Source: Thermocaproicibacter melissae (GTDB taxonomy: Bacteria > Bacillota > Clostridia > Oscillospirales > Acutalibacteraceae). From it: a stretch of 64,000 nucleotides of DNA. Location of the stretch: positions 124,001 through 188,000 of the forward strand of contig NZ_CP101827.1 of assembly GCF_024498295.1 (NCBI RefSeq), read 5' to 3'. Position numbers and translations under genes: made by a program. Shown here in pieces: positions 15,392-27,534 of the stretch. The first letter of the stretch is position 1. Every line of letters starts with the position of its first letter. The notes below the pieces were generated by a model. That model ran no database searches. It was not told the DNA's origin and worked only from the letters and a program-made list of their open reading frames with translations.

Positions 15392-18034
15392 ATGAAAAAG
15401 AAAACACTTCGCAGATGCGGCCGCGTAGGGTGCCTCTGCCTAGCGGCAGCCGTTGCACTGACGGCGCCCTCTTCGGTTTACGCCAGTGCCGCAGGAACAA
15501 ATAAAGACGAAACCGTCTATGTCAACCTTGACTCCGCCGGAAATGTGCAGGAAACCATTGTTTCGGATTGGCTCCATTCCGACGATGCCACACAGCGCAT
15601 TACGGATAAATCCGACCTGAAAGACATTCAGAACGTCAAATCGGACGAAAAATCCATCCAGCAGGGCGACACCCTGACTTGGGTCCTTGATACCGACAAC
15701 ACCGGCAAAAACATTTACTATCAAGGAAAAACCGATAAGAAAACGCCGCTTGAAATTTCTATGTCTTATACACTGGACGGCAAAACCGTAACAGCTTCCG
15801 AAATTGCCGGAAAAAGCGGCAAGGTCACCATCAACCTCACTCTGAAGAACACTTCGGCTCAGACCGTGAATGTGAACGGCAAAGACGTTACCATGTACAC
15901 TCCCATGACCGCAATTGCCGTTGCCATTCTCCCTTCCTCCACATTCAAGAATGTCACCGTCAACTCCGGCAAGATTCTGTCGGACGGAAACAACCAGTTC
16001 GTTACGTTCCTCTCTATGCCGGGCCTCTCGGAAAGCCTCGGTCTGAAAGACTCCGCTTTCACGGAGCTGAGCAGCCTTGACCTGCCCGAAACGCTTACCA
16101 TCACCGCGGATGCGAAGGACTTCTCCCTGCCTTCCATTATGATTGGAGCAACGCCGAAGCTCGTGGACTCCGACAAGCTTTCGACCTCGGATGACATCGA
16201 CAAACTGGTCGACAGCCTGAAAAGCCTGAAAGACCTGCAGAACGACCTGAACAAGGTGGACCCGGATAAGGACATTAGCTCGCTGATTACGAATCCGGAC
16301 CACACAGCCGCTGTAAAGCTACTGATTGACGATGTCTTCGATTTCTACAATCTTGACACCAGCGACGTCACTCTTCTTACCAAATATATCAACGACAATA
16401 CTTTCTCCCTTGCCGACAAGGTTACATCTGACCTGACCAAGTCTGACCTGAAATATCTCTTTGACAGCAACGTGATCGGCAAGACTTCCACTTCTCTTTC
16501 CAAGATCGACATGAAAAAGGCAAACGCGCTGATGAACGACTATGCAACCCTCAGCACGTTTGATGCTTCCAAGCTCAACGGCGCCGCAAAGCTTCTTTCC
16601 GACAGCTCCGCGGCTTCCGGCAGCCTTTCCAAGCTCCTCTCCGATACTTCGGACCTTGTGACGCATGTGGACGCAAATTCCCTGAAAGTTCTCGGTGCTC
16701 TTTCAGACCCCCACATTCAGAATGACCTTATTTGCACGCTCACCGGCCTCAACACGCTGAAAGGAACCGTTGCAAGTTTGACGGGCGGTTCCGCAAACAT
16801 TTCGCTTGACCAGCAGGATGTTAAAGCATTCCTCGAATCCTATCTCTCACGGAATCTCGGAAACCTTGCTGTGCAGGCAATTGATTCTCATGCCGTAAAT
16901 GGTATGATTACCGTTGGCGGCCTTAGCAGCATTATGACAGGTCTCGGAGTGAGCGCAGATCAGCAGCAGAATTTGGTTACTGCTATGTGCACAATCAAAC
17001 CGACAACACTCGGAGCTGCGTTCGCTCAAAACGACCCTAATGCAATTGTTTCCGCAGCAGACGTTGAAACAGCTCTCGGCACGGTTCTTGCCGGTATGTC
17101 CGAAAGTCAACTCAAAGCGTTGGTCTCCCCGCTTGCCGCAAGCTTGGCGAATAATCTCACTGCCTCGGTAAATAACCTCCTGACAAACAGCAATAAGCTT
17201 CAGAATGACCTCACAAACGCCCTCGGCAGCAATTATGTTGACGTACTGAAAAGCGCGATGTCATCCGCCGCTTCTCTGAAAACCCTTGCCTATGACTTTG
17301 CAACGCTTCCCGCGCAGGATCAAGGCAAGGTTGTTGCCACGATGAAGGACGCACAGGCACTTCTCGCCGACAAGCAGACGCTCGCTTATCTCGGAACATG
17401 GGCACAGAAGCTTCCGGCCATGCAGAACGACCTGAAAGCAAACAGCGGCAACATTGCCGCCCTGAAACAGCTCATGCAGGTAACACAGGACACCAGACTC
17501 AAGAAGTCGCTGGCTTCCCTGCCTTCCCTCAGCAGTGACCTGAACAGCGTTTCCTCTCTTGTGTCGTCGATGAAGAAGGACTTCTCCAGAATTGACCGCC
17601 GCAAATTACCCGGCACAATGTCAACACTTTTGAAGATGCGCACGGATATCCTCAACAGCAAGGATGTTATGAACATCTGCCGCAAGGCGACCTCCGACGA
17701 CACGGTTTCCGTGTTCCGTGATGCTCTGAATCAGGCAGACAGCCTTATGAGCGACGCCGAAACCAACGGCTATCTCGATAAGATCGACAGCGCCGAAGAA
17801 CTTCTTGCCCGCAAGGACGAATACCTGAAGCTCGCCGATCAGTATCAGATTTTCACGGAAGCTGCCGACGGAGCTACCACTTCGGTGAAATTCGTCTACA
17901 AGACCGCGGAAATCAAGAAGCCGACCACTGAGAAAGCAACCCAGGCAGAAGTCTCCAATGAGACCCAGTCCGGCGGAATTGGCGCTTGGTTCCAGAACCT
18001 CTTCAAAAATATCCGCAACCTGTTCCACTTCTAA
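15392..18034 (+). CDS. Large secreted helical protein coupled to the MMPL exporter
   Basis: An 880-residue protein with a clear signal peptide (basic MKKKTLRRCGR, then a hydrophobic CLAAAVALTAP core, with predicted cleavage after VYA near residue 31). The N-terminal 250 residues look beta-rich (SYTLDGKTVTASEIAGKSGKVTINLTL; an Ala/Ile-rich stretch near residue 170). The rest, to about 830, is alanine/leucine/serine-rich and helical with many LKSLKDLQNDL-type repeats. It ends in an amphipathic tail, GAWFQNLFKNIRNLFHF, that could touch the membrane; no transmembrane helix follows the signal. Its function is unknown. Its place after mmpL suggests an extracytoplasmic partner of the exporter. Confidence 0.85.
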   Translation: MKKKTLRRCGRVGCLCLAAAVALTAPSSVYASAAGTNKDETVYVNLDSAGNVQETIVSDWLHSDDATQRITDKSDLKDIQNVKSDEKSIQQGDTLTWVLDTDNTGKNIYYQGKTDKKTPLEISMSYTLDGKTVTASEIAGKSGKVTINLTLKNTSAQTVNVNGKDVTMYTPMTAIAVAILPSSTFKNVTVNSGKILSDGNNQFVTFLSMPGLSESLGLKDSAFTELSSLDLPETLTITADAKDFSLPSIMIGATPKLVDSDKLSTSDDIDKLVDSLKSLKDLQNDLNKVDPDKDISSLITNPDHTAAVKLLIDDVFDFYNLDTSDVTLLTKYINDNTFSLADKVTSDLTKSDLKYLFDSNVIGKTSTSLSKIDMKKANALMNDYATLSTFDASKLNGAAKLLSDSSAASGSLSKLLSDTSDLVTHVDANSLKVLGALSDPHIQNDLICTLTGLNTLKGTVASLTGGSANISLDQQDVKAFLESYLSRNLGNLAVQAIDSHAVNGMITVGGLSSIMTGLGVSADQQQNLVTAMCTIKPTTLGAAFAQNDPNAIVSAADVETALGTVLAGMSESQLKALVSPLAASLANNLTASVNNLLTNSNKLQNDLTNALGSNYVDVLKSAMSSAASLKTLAYDFATLPAQDQGKVVATMKDAQALLADKQTLAYLGTWAQKLPAMQNDLKANSGNIAALKQLMQVTQDTRLKKSLASLPSLSSDLNSVSSLVSSMKKDFSRIDRRKLPGTMSTLLKMRTDILNSKDVMNICRKATSDDTVSVFRDALNQADSLMSDAETNGYLDKIDSAEELLARKDEYLKLADQYQIFTEAADGATTSVKFVYKTAEIKKPTTEKATQAEVSNETQSGGIGAWFQNLFKNIRNLFHF

Positions 18035-18046
18035 TTCTTCAAGATA

Positions 18047-18085
18047 GAAAACGCCCGACGACCTTACAGGCCGCCGGGCGTTTTC
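18047..18085 (+). terminator. Terminator of the tetR-mmpL-secreted protein operon
   Basis: An 11-bp stem (GAAAACGCCCG and its complement) followed by CTTTTT, 13 nt after the stop codon. Confidence 0.85.
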
Positions 18086-18102
18086 CTTTTTGACGCAACC
18101 GT

Positions 18103-18345
18103 TTACTTTTTCACTTCGCAGTTTTCCGTCTCTTCCGGTGTAGATGTGCCGGTAGCAGAGGCGTCCACAAGGCCCTCGCCGACAATATACGCAATCACGG
18201 AACCAAGCGCCATGATGACGCCGCTTATCTGTTGCGTTGTGTTTGAATTCACACCAAACAGGGCCAACACGCCAATGACAAGACCCGACAGGGCTACCCA
18301 GAATTTTCTGGAAGACAGTTTCTGCGACCAGTTAATTTTACCCAT
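18103..18345 (-). CDS. Phage holin, phi LC3/holin_1-like
   Basis: An 80-residue protein with charged N-terminus MGKINWSQKLSSRKFW, two hydrophobic helices (about residues 15-32 and 40-58) and a hydrophilic acidic tail. This is the layout of small phage holins that open the membrane for an endolysin. It lies 6 nt after a second phage-like gene. No endolysin, tail or packaging gene is nearby, so this is a phage remnant or a domesticated pair. Confidence 0.8.
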   Translation of the reverse strand: MGKINWSQKLSSRKFWVALSGLVIGVLALFGVNSNTTQQISGVIMALGSVIAYIVGEGLVDASATGTSTPEETENCEVKK

Positions 18346-18351
18346 GATAAA

Positions 18352-18705
18352 TCACCTTTCTGCCGGATTGACCGGCTGAGAGTTTTCCTGGCGCGGTGCA
18401 GTCGGAAGTTCACGCAATTTGTTGTAAAGATCCGTGCCCGTGCCGTTCCCGCCAAGTGCATGATATGGCTCATAGAGAAGCTGCATATTCTCGCGGTCAC
18501 ACACATCGGCATAGCCTTTTGCTTCACATTGAAGGTAGCGCTCTTGTATCCGATCGTACAGCAGACCTCGCAGGCCTTCCTCAATTGCATCTTGGCGGGC
18601 ATTTTGTCGCTTCATTCTTGTATACAAATATTTGACCGCCGCCGTCAGACCCGCCACAAAAGCACCGGCAAATGCGGTGACAACGGCTCTGAGCCATTCC
18701 TGCAA
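18352..18705 (-). CDS. Phage-type membrane-anchored protein preceding holin
   Basis: A 117-residue protein with one N-terminal membrane helix (WLRAVVTAFAGAFVAGLTAAV, residues 4-24), a basic stretch YTRMKRQNARQDA and a hydrophilic cytoplasmic domain (GLRGLLYDRIQERYLQCEAKGY; LLYEPYHALGGNGTG). Proteins of this shape are common just upstream of holins in phages of Firmicutes, where their role is uncertain. Probably translated together with the holin. Confidence 0.7.
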   Translation of the reverse strand: MQEWLRAVVTAFAGAFVAGLTAAVKYLYTRMKRQNARQDAIEEGLRGLLYDRIQERYLQCEAKGYADVCDRENMQLLYEPYHALGGNGTGTDLYNKLRELPTAPRQENSQPVNPAER

Positions 18706-18872
18706 ATTGCACGCCCCCTTCCATTCATTTTATGTCCCCGTGTGGCAAGCGGTCCGCTTTGCTTCTTCGCGCGCTTCAATCTTTTTCCGACCTTCATCTA
18801 CCCGCTTTTCAGGCCCATTTGTTGCTCTTTTTAAGGCAATTTTCCAAAAATATTTTTATGACTGGCATTGTG

Positions 18873-18901
18873 TTGACAGACCCAACTTCCCTCGCTATAA
18901 T
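18873..18901 (+). promoter_or_regulatory. Consensus sigma-A promoter of niaX
   Basis: Perfect TTGACA and TATAAT hexamers separated by 17 bp. Confidence 0.85.
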
Positions 18902-18911
18902 TAGTCTTGAT

Positions 18912-18927
18912 ATATGTCTTTACATAT
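18912..18927. promoter_or_regulatory. Candidate NiaR operator
   Basis: The palindrome ATATGT-CTTT-ACATAT starts 10 bp after the -10 box, at the transcription start. A third ACATAT half-site follows 7 bp later. The assignment to NiaR is inferred from position only; I have not matched it to a known NiaR motif. Confidence 0.4.
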
Positions 18928-18965
18928 GTTATTACATATTGTTGATAGAAAGGAAGAAGCAACCG

Positions 18966-19553
18966 ATGATGAAAAAGGAAGCCAAACTTCAGGTTCTGAT
19001 TGCCGAAGCGCTGCTTTGTGCCATTGGCATTGCAATTCCGATGTTCTGCCCGAAGATCGTGATTGGGCCTGCCTCGTTTACGCTGGCGAGCCATGTGCCG
19101 GTGTTCCTGGCCATGTTCATTTCGCCTGCCGCGGCTGTAACCGTTTCCCTCGGGACGACCCTCGGATTCTTCGTTGCCGGATTCCACCCCGTTGTTGTGC
19201 TGCGCGCGCTCAGCCATGTTGTGTTTGCGCTGGTGGGAGCGCTGTGGCTTCGCAAGTCTCCGGAGACTCTCGCTTCTGTTAAAGGAACAACACTGTTCGC
19301 CGTTGCTGTTTCCGCTCTTCACGCAGCCTGCGAACTGGTTATTGTAACTTTCTTCTTCTTTGGCAATCAGCTCTCGCCGGAAACATACCAAAGCGGATAT
19401 TTTATCAGCGTGTTCTTGCTTGTTGGCCTCGGCGGAATGATTCACAGCCTTGTGGACTTCAGCATTTCGCTTGCCGTTTGGAAGCCCGTCGTTCACACGG
19501 TGCGCTTCCCCGTCAGTGTGAAACGCATTTTCCAAAAAACCGAGCAGGCATAG
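18966..19553 (+). CDS. niaX: Niacin ECF transporter substrate-binding subunit NiaX
   Basis: A 195-residue membrane protein with about six hydrophobic helices. The stretch near residues 28-75 (IGPASFTLASHVPVF, LAMFISPAAA, SLGTTLGFFVAGF, ALSHVVFA) matches NiaX-type S components, which bind nicotinate or nicotinamide and work with the shared EcfA/A'/T module, encoded elsewhere. The second part has a GMIHSLVDFSIS motif. Tandem ATG codons follow GAAAGGAAGAAGCAACCG; the first was taken. A consensus promoter stands upstream and a terminator downstream, so it is a single-gene unit. niaR lies 7.5 kb away. Confidence 0.85.
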   Translation: MMKKEAKLQVLIAEALLCAIGIAIPMFCPKIVIGPASFTLASHVPVFLAMFISPAAAVTVSLGTTLGFFVAGFHPVVVLRALSHVVFALVGALWLRKSPETLASVKGTTLFAVAVSALHAACELVIVTFFFFGNQLSPETYQSGYFISVFLLVGLGGMIHSLVDFSISLAVWKPVVHTVRFPVSVKRIFQKTEQA

Positions 19554-19577
19554 CCGTCTGTTTCTTTGTCTAAAATC

Positions 19578-19614
19578 AAAATCCCCGCGGAGCGTTCTCT
19601 TCCGCGGGGATTTT
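19578..19614 (+). terminator. Terminator of niaX
   Basis: A perfect 14-bp stem AAAATCCCCGCGGA with its complement ending in TTTT, 24 nt after the stop. Confidence 0.85.
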
Positions 19615-19684
19615 GCGCGCAGTTTAATTTTTTGGTATGCCGCTGCCCGTCTGTGCGTACGATATTTCAGTGAGGTGATTTGGT

Positions 19685-19869
19685 ATGCCGTGCTGCCCGG
19701 GAGATGATCTCGTTCTGCTAGCAGCACTGATTGCCAATCTCGCGCGACGTGGACACGGATACCCTCAATCTGCTTGGTTCCTTTTACAGTTCACTCGGCC
19801 AGAATCTCTCCACCATTGCGGCAAAGCGTCAGCAGTGCGACGACAGTTCAAAAGATGGCACAAAAAAAT
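19685..19869 (+). pseudogene. Small DUF6774-like protein gene, frameshifted
   Basis: An ATG with GAGGTGATTTGGT in front opens a reading frame MPCCPGDDLVLLAALIANLA. The homologous continuation is in the +1 frame: DVDTDTLNLLGSFYSS, then LGQNLSTIAAKRQQCDD, ending at a TGA near 19869. Together they read as one protein of about 60 residues with the pattern of small clostridial proteins I recall as DUF6774 (Cys-rich start, two helices). Removing one base near 19744 restores it. This is either a true decay event or a sequencing error. Confidence 0.55.
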
Positions 19870-20096
19870 GAAAACCCGCCTCACCGGGAAGGCTTTCTGG
19901 AATCCATGAATTCGACAAAATTCGGCTATCTAGGTAATATATAGGTGCTTCTGCTTTGCAGAACACAATATGTTGAAAACCCAGTTGAATATGTGCAAAA
20001 CCGGTTGAGGACAAAATCTTGCAAAAAGTTGACATAAACCCGCTTGCATTTCTGCACAGACCAGAGTACCATATTTATAGGAAAGGAGTGATGCCT

Positions 20097-20234
20097 ATGG
20101 GTATGATTTACGAATTACTGAAAATGCCGAAAACGGAACGGAAGAAATTCCTAGACGATGTAAAGCGGCAGGAATCTGCCGAAAAAATGAAAGTACAAGG
20201 AAAAAATGCGCTGCAGAACAAAGCAGAAAAGTAG
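20097..20234 (+). CDS. Small charged protein of 45 residues, unknown function
   Basis: Reads MGMIYELLKMPKTERKKFL and then a Lys/Glu/Gln-rich amphipathic helix ending QNKAEK. A strong GAAAGGAG lies 8 nt before the chosen ATG; two other in-frame ATGs (six bases either side) have worse spacing. No membrane helix or known domain. It is flanked by non-coding sequence on both sides. The good ribosome binding site and protein-like composition support it being real; the function is not recognised. Confidence 0.5.
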   Translation: MGMIYELLKMPKTERKKFLDDVKRQESAEKMKVQGKNALQNKAEK

Positions 20235-20477
20235 AGGAAGAACCGTGGCAAACAGCTGCGGGTATTTTTTTGCCCAAATCTAAGACTAGCTGTAAAGTTG
20301 AAACGCAAAGGCAATTTTACAATTATGAGAGTATCAGCATGAAAAACGGCCTCACTCCGTTTGGAATCCGAAGCAAGGCCTAAATCTTAGTTCTTCTGCG
20401 ACAGGGCTTTTATTTCTTTGTCGGTTCATTGGGGAACAGTCCACTTTGGGTACGGCTTTTCTGCGGGATAGTTAGGT

Positions 20478-21242
20478 TCAGCGGGCGCTTGGACCTTCCT
20501 TGCGCCGTTGAATTCGGTAAGCTGCTCGGACGATGAGCTTTTCGGGAAGAAAACGTTCAAAGAACAGAGCCGTTTTCATCAGAGCACCGGGAACGATGAC
20601 GGTTTTTCCGGCAAACATTCCCTTGAGGGCATAGGCTGCGGCCTGCTCCGCAGAAAGGCCCTTCATGCTGAATTTCACGCCTGCCACATCATTGAATTCC
20701 GTGTCCACCGGGCCGGGGCAGAATGCGCTTACCGTTACAGGGCTTCCGCTGCGCCGGAGTTCCTCGGCAAGGGCTTCGGTGAGGCGTAGAACGTATGCCT
20801 TGGAAGCATAGTAAGAGGAAAGAAGAGGCCCGGGCTGAAAAGCCGCGGACGAGGAAACGTTCAGAATCCGTCCGGAACCGCGCGCAACGAAATCGCGGCA
20901 GAACAGCTTCGTGAGAATATGAAGCGCACGGATATTGACATCGTTCATTTCAAGCTCGCGGTGCAGGTCGGTTTCAAGAAACGGACCGAAAACACCGAAG
21001 CCCGCGCAGTTGATGAGAATGTCTACTCCGCTGTCTTTTGTCTGCTCGTATAATTGAAAGCAATCGCTTTTTTTCGAGAGGTCGGCAGGAATCACTACGC
21101 AAGGCGTTTTCAGTTCTTTTTTCAGCTGTTCCAGCCGGTCGACTCGCCTAGCCGTCAGAATCAATTCATATCCCTGTTCGCTAAGCTGACGGGCAAACTC
21201 TCGGCCGATACCCGAGCTTGCACCTGTTACAAGAGCTTTCAT
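20478..21242 (-). CDS. Short-chain dehydrogenase/reductase
   Basis: A 254-residue classical SDR oxidoreductase. Cofactor loop TGASSGIGREFA at residues 7-18, NCAGFG near residue 88, catalytic Ser in NVSSSAAFQPG near residue 138 and YxxxK in SSYYASKAY near residue 152; PGPVDTEF follows. An Arg at the end of beta-2 (TARRVDRL) suggests NADP(H). The substrate is unknown; proteins of this shape are often DltE-like. Its start overlaps the thpR stop by 4 nt (ATGA), so the two are translationally coupled. Confidence 0.9.
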   Translation of the reverse strand: MKALVTGASSGIGREFARQLSEQGYELILTARRVDRLEQLKKELKTPCVVIPADLSKKSDCFQLYEQTKDSGVDILINCAGFGVFGPFLETDLHRELEMNDVNIRALHILTKLFCRDFVARGSGRILNVSSSAAFQPGPLLSSYYASKAYVLRLTEALAEELRRSGSPVTVSAFCPGPVDTEFNDVAGVKFSMKGLSAEQAAAYALKGMFAGKTVIVPGALMKTALFFERFLPEKLIVRAAYRIQRRKEGPSAR

Positions 21243-21781
21243 TGTAGAAGGCCTTTCAATGCTTTGGTCGCGAGTGCAGTGTAGACACGGCGTCCGTTCT
21301 GCAGTTCTGACAACATGAGACTGAAACAGTCTGCCTGCGTGCAGAAAACAGGAACGGAAAGCACGCTGCGGTCGCAGTCCGGTTTCAAAACAGCCCTGCG
21401 CGCCAGTGTAATGTGCGGGCGATAGTCCCGCTTCTCTATGGCAAAGCCGCGCTTGATGAGAGCCTCGCAGAGCGATTCATACAGGGAACAGAGAGGGTCG
21501 GAAGCTTCCACTCCAGCCCAGTAAAGAGAACCGGAACGCTGATGAAAACAGCCGATTCCGCCGATTTGCAGGGGAAAGCTCGCAATGTTGACTTCTTCCA
21601 TAGCTTCTTTTAGGGTAGGCAGAGCCGAAGAGGATACTTCTCCGAGAAACACAAGGGTAAGGTGGAGGTTGTCACGTGTGGTGAAAGATCCCTGCTCACA
21701 GCATGTTCGGATCCGCTCGATTGCCTCGCAGAGTGTGTCTTTAACCGATTCACGAAATGTGACGGAAAAAAATAGCCTCAA
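21239..21781 (-). CDS. thpR: RNA 2',3'-cyclic phosphodiesterase (2H family, ThpR)
   Basis: A 180-residue 2H phosphoesterase that opens 2',3'-cyclic phosphates at RNA ends. The two catalytic motifs are HLTLVFLGE near residue 41 and HITLARRAV near residue 124. The start MRLFFSVTF and the length match the LigT/ThpR family. It is the first gene of a two-gene unit with the SDR; the coupling by a 4-nt overlap is seen, but no functional link is known. Confidence 0.9.
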   Translation of the reverse strand: MRLFFSVTFRESVKDTLCEAIERIRTCCEQGSFTTRDNLHLTLVFLGEVSSSALPTLKEAMEEVNIASFPLQIGGIGCFHQRSGSLYWAGVEASDPLCSLYESLCEALIKRGFAIEKRDYRPHITLARRAVLKPDCDRSVLSVPVFCTQADCFSLMLSELQNGRRVYTALATKALKGLLQ

Positions 21782-21863
21782 TTTCAGCAGCCCCCTTCTG
21801 TACGTTCAATCATAGTCATTATAACATTCACAGAAGAAAAAGAAAACTGCGGAAAAGGAAAGA

Positions 21864-21883
21864 GGCCCGTCCGAAAACGGGCC
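21864..21883 (-). terminator. Terminator of the chemoreceptor gene
   Basis: A GGCCCGT/ACGGGCC stem with a 6-base loop, followed on the minus strand by TCTTTCCTTTT, 25 nt past the stop. Confidence 0.7.
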
Positions 21884-21907
21884 TGAAGAAAAGAGGAAGG
21901 CGTTTTC

Positions 21908-23668
21908 TTATTTACTGTCACCGCGCAGAGAAATCCAGTTGATTTCTTCTCTGAGTCGGGCTGCCTGCGAAGAAAGCTCCTCGCTCGAAGCGGCGCTTTC
22001 CTCCGCCGTTGCCGAGTTGGACTGAACGACACCCGAAACTTGGTTCACGCCGGAAGTGATCTGCGTGACGGCGGTTGCCTGCGCCTCAGATGCTTCGCGA
22101 ATCTGCTGGATGGATGCATCCATGCGCTTGATTCTCTCTTCGATGTTGTCGAAAGATTTTGCCGTGTTTTCCGCCAGCGTAAAGCCAGCCTTAACCTTGT
22201 CGATAGAATTCTGGATGAGCTGGGAAGTCTGTTTTGCCGCCTCCGACGACTTTCCTGCGAGATTCCGTACTTCGTCTGCAACAACGGCAAAGCCTTTTCC
22301 GGCAGCGCCGGCACGGGCGGCTTCAACAGCCGCATTCAGCGCAAGAATGTTTGTCTGGAAAGCAATATTGTCGATCACACGGATAATCTTACTGATTTCC
22401 TCAGAAGATTTGGAGATGGCTTCCATGGCGCTCAGCATATTCTTCATCTGCTCGTTGCCGTTGGCAGCGGCTGCCGAAGCGTCAGCCATGGCCTGAGAAA
22501 CCTTGGCGATATTCTGGGAGTTTTGTTTGACTTTTTCGGAGACGTCCAAAATGGAAGCCGAAAGCTCTTCCACTGCCGAAGCCTGTTCCGATGAGCCGGC
22601 CGCCAGCGCTTGGGCACCGGAAGAAACCTGCTCGGAGTTAGAGGCCACAAGGTCGGCGGAATCGCGGACAACTTTGAACACTCGGTTCATTTGGTCGAGA
22701 ACCTGGTTTGTTGCATCCGAAATCGGGCGGAAATCTCCTGCCAGTTCCGGAACGGGTTCGGTATTGTAATTTCCGGCTGCCATGTCGGTGAGAACCTTTG
22801 AGATGGTAGTAACCATATTTTGCAGCCTTGCAAAGAATTCATTCAGAGCTGTGGCAAGAATACCAATCTCATCACCGGATTCGTAGGTCGAACGCACCTG
22901 CAGGTTGCCCTTTGCCATTTCATCGGAGCAAGCAACAAGCTCGGAAAGCGGCTTGCTGATAGACACGGAAATGCGCAGGCCAATAAAAATAGATATCACA
23001 ATACCGGCTACGGCCAAAACAATCATTACAATAAAGAATATGGTTTCCTGTTTCTCTTCTGCCTCATACGCCGCCTTTGAAAGATTGATGCGGTAAGTCA
23101 TATACTCCGTGAAGGTTAAAGTGAGGAAAGAGTTCTTGGAATTGGCCGAGCGAAGCAGCGATCTGGCCAAACCTTCGTCGCCGTCGATTCCGGCGTTTAA
23201 AACTTCGTCTATTGCATCTAGATAAGTATCGTTATAGGCGGTTATTGCGTCATCGATTTTTTTGGACCATGTTTTGTCGGTTACCTCATTTTTAATTTTC
23301 TTCATGTAGTTCTGCAAAGAGGAATCGTAGGTCTTAACCGTTGCCTTCGTCTGCTCGTAGTAAGAGGAATTGGAGTTATTTAGCACGGCCTGTGCGACCA
23401 GCGACTGCATTGTTGAGAGCGTCGAGATTGCATTGGAAATAGTAGGCATTGATTCCAATCTGTCTTCGATTTCCCTAGAAGTCTGAACGGCATTCTGGAG
23501 CGAATATAGCCCGAATCCCGCGACGACCAGACAAATGAACGAGCTCAGAAGGAATCCGGCCAAGAGCCGTTGGCGAATCGTGCGACCGCCCCGTTTTTTG
23601 CGAGATAATTTCACGCTGGAAAACCGGTTTGCAAACCGGTTGAGCCAGTTTGGTTTTGCTTTTCTCAT
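21908..23668 (-). CDS. Methyl-accepting chemotaxis protein
   Basis: A 586-residue transmembrane chemoreceptor. The cytoplasmic N-terminus is basic, TM1 is about 34-56, the extracellular four-helix sensor is about 57-208, TM2 is about 209-231, HAMP runs to about 285, and the signalling hairpin has its tip at 430-470 ([20 protein letters not shown], then [15 protein letters not shown]). There is no C-terminal CheR-binding pentapeptide. The ligand is unknown. RBS GAGGAGGATGTTTT precedes the ATG. It fits with the flagellar genes of this window but is a separate unit; no SigD promoter was found upstream. Confidence 0.95.
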   Translation of the reverse strand: MRKAKPNWLNRFANRFSSVKLSRKKRGGRTIRQRLLAGFLLSSFICLVVAGFGLYSLQNAVQTSREIEDRLESMPTISNAISTLSTMQSLVAQAVLNNSNSSYYEQTKATVKTYDSSLQNYMKKIKNEVTDKTWSKKIDDAITAYNDTYLDAIDEVLNAGIDGDEGLARSLLRSANSKNSFLTLTFTEYMTYRINLSKAAYEAEEKQETIFFIVMIVLAVAGIVISIFIGLRISVSISKPLSELVACSDEMAKGNLQVRSTYESGDEIGILATALNEFFARLQNMVTTISKVLTDMAAGNYNTEPVPELAGDFRPISDATNQVLDQMNRVFKVVRDSADLVASNSEQVSSGAQALAAGSSEQASAVEELSASILDVSEKVKQNSQNIAKVSQAMADASAAAANGNEQMKNMLSAMEAISKSSEEISKIIRVIDNIAFQTNILALNAAVEAARAGAAGKGFAVVADEVRNLAGKSSEAAKQTSQLIQNSIDKVKAGFTLAENTAKSFDNIEERIKRMDASIQQIREASEAQATAVTQITSGVNQVSGVVQSNSATAEESAASSEELSSQAARLREEINWISLRGDSK

Positions 23669-23854
23669 AAAACATCCTCCTCTGTAATGTCGTTAAATTT
23701 GAACGAAGATAGCGTCCTAAACTGGCAAAATTAGTGCAACTATAAGGAAAAGCACTAAATTTTACTAAAATCTATTATAACTTTGTAGAAATACATGTCA
23801 ATAAAGGAAGCAATAAAGATTTTTTAGTTAAATTTTATAAATTTCTTATAAAAA

Positions 23855-27083
<3,229 letters not shown>

Positions 27084-27215
27084 TCATACGCTATCACAAA
27101 ATCACCGCGAAAGCAAGAAAAGGAATGCGCGCAAAAGCGCGAAGAATGACAAAACAAAACTTTCTTGTAAAACACGGCGTTTTCTGTTCACCTGTACTAA
27201 TTATCCGGTACTTCG

Positions 27216-27224
27216 CATACGTAT
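27216..27224 (+). promoter_or_regulatory. Possible SigE-type -10 element of spoIIID
   Basis: CATACGTAT resembles the mother-cell SigE -10 consensus (CATACAAT) and lies about 40 bp before the spoIIID GTG. A matching -35 could not be set with confidence. Confidence 0.35.
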
Positions 27225-27255
27225 TTAGCAATCGGATCGTTTGGAGGGTGGGGCA

Positions 27256-27534
27256 GTGAAAGGCATCGTTGAGGAGCGCGCGGTGGAACTCGGAGAATAC
27301 ATCGTTGAGCACAAGACGACTGTGCGCGCAGCCGCCGGAAAATTCGGAGTCAGCAAAAGCACGGTACATAAAGACGTGGCACAGAGGCTGAAATACATTG
27401 ACCCTCAGCTTTACCGAAAAGTGAAGGTCGTTTTGGATTACAACAAAGCACAGCGGCACATCCGCGGGGGAATTGCAACGCGGATGAAGTATAAAAAATG
27501 CGCAGAAAGCCGTTCAGAAGGCCGCGCAAATTGA
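27256..27534 (+). CDS. spoIIID: Sporulation transcriptional regulator SpoIIID
   Basis: A 92-residue mother-cell regulator of endospore formation. The helix-turn-helix is at residues 19-41 (TTVRAAAGKFGVSKSTVHKDV), followed by the basic C-terminal helix YNKAQRHIRGGIATRMKYK that contributes to DNA binding. Family-typical start VKGIVEERAVELGEYI. The GTG codon is preceded by GGAGGGTGGGGCA. The gene stands alone. Together with spoIIE it shows that the organism carries the sporulation programme. Confidence 0.95.
   Translation: MKGIVEERAVELGEYIVEHKTTVRAAAGKFGVSKSTVHKDVAQRLKYIDPQLYRKVKVVLDYNKAQRHIRGGIATRMKYKKCAESRSEGRAN

Noticed and set aside
18706-18872. Further phage genes next to the holin pair
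   Set aside because: The region between the holin pair and the niaX promoter has no frame with a ribosome binding site or phage-like motif on either strand.
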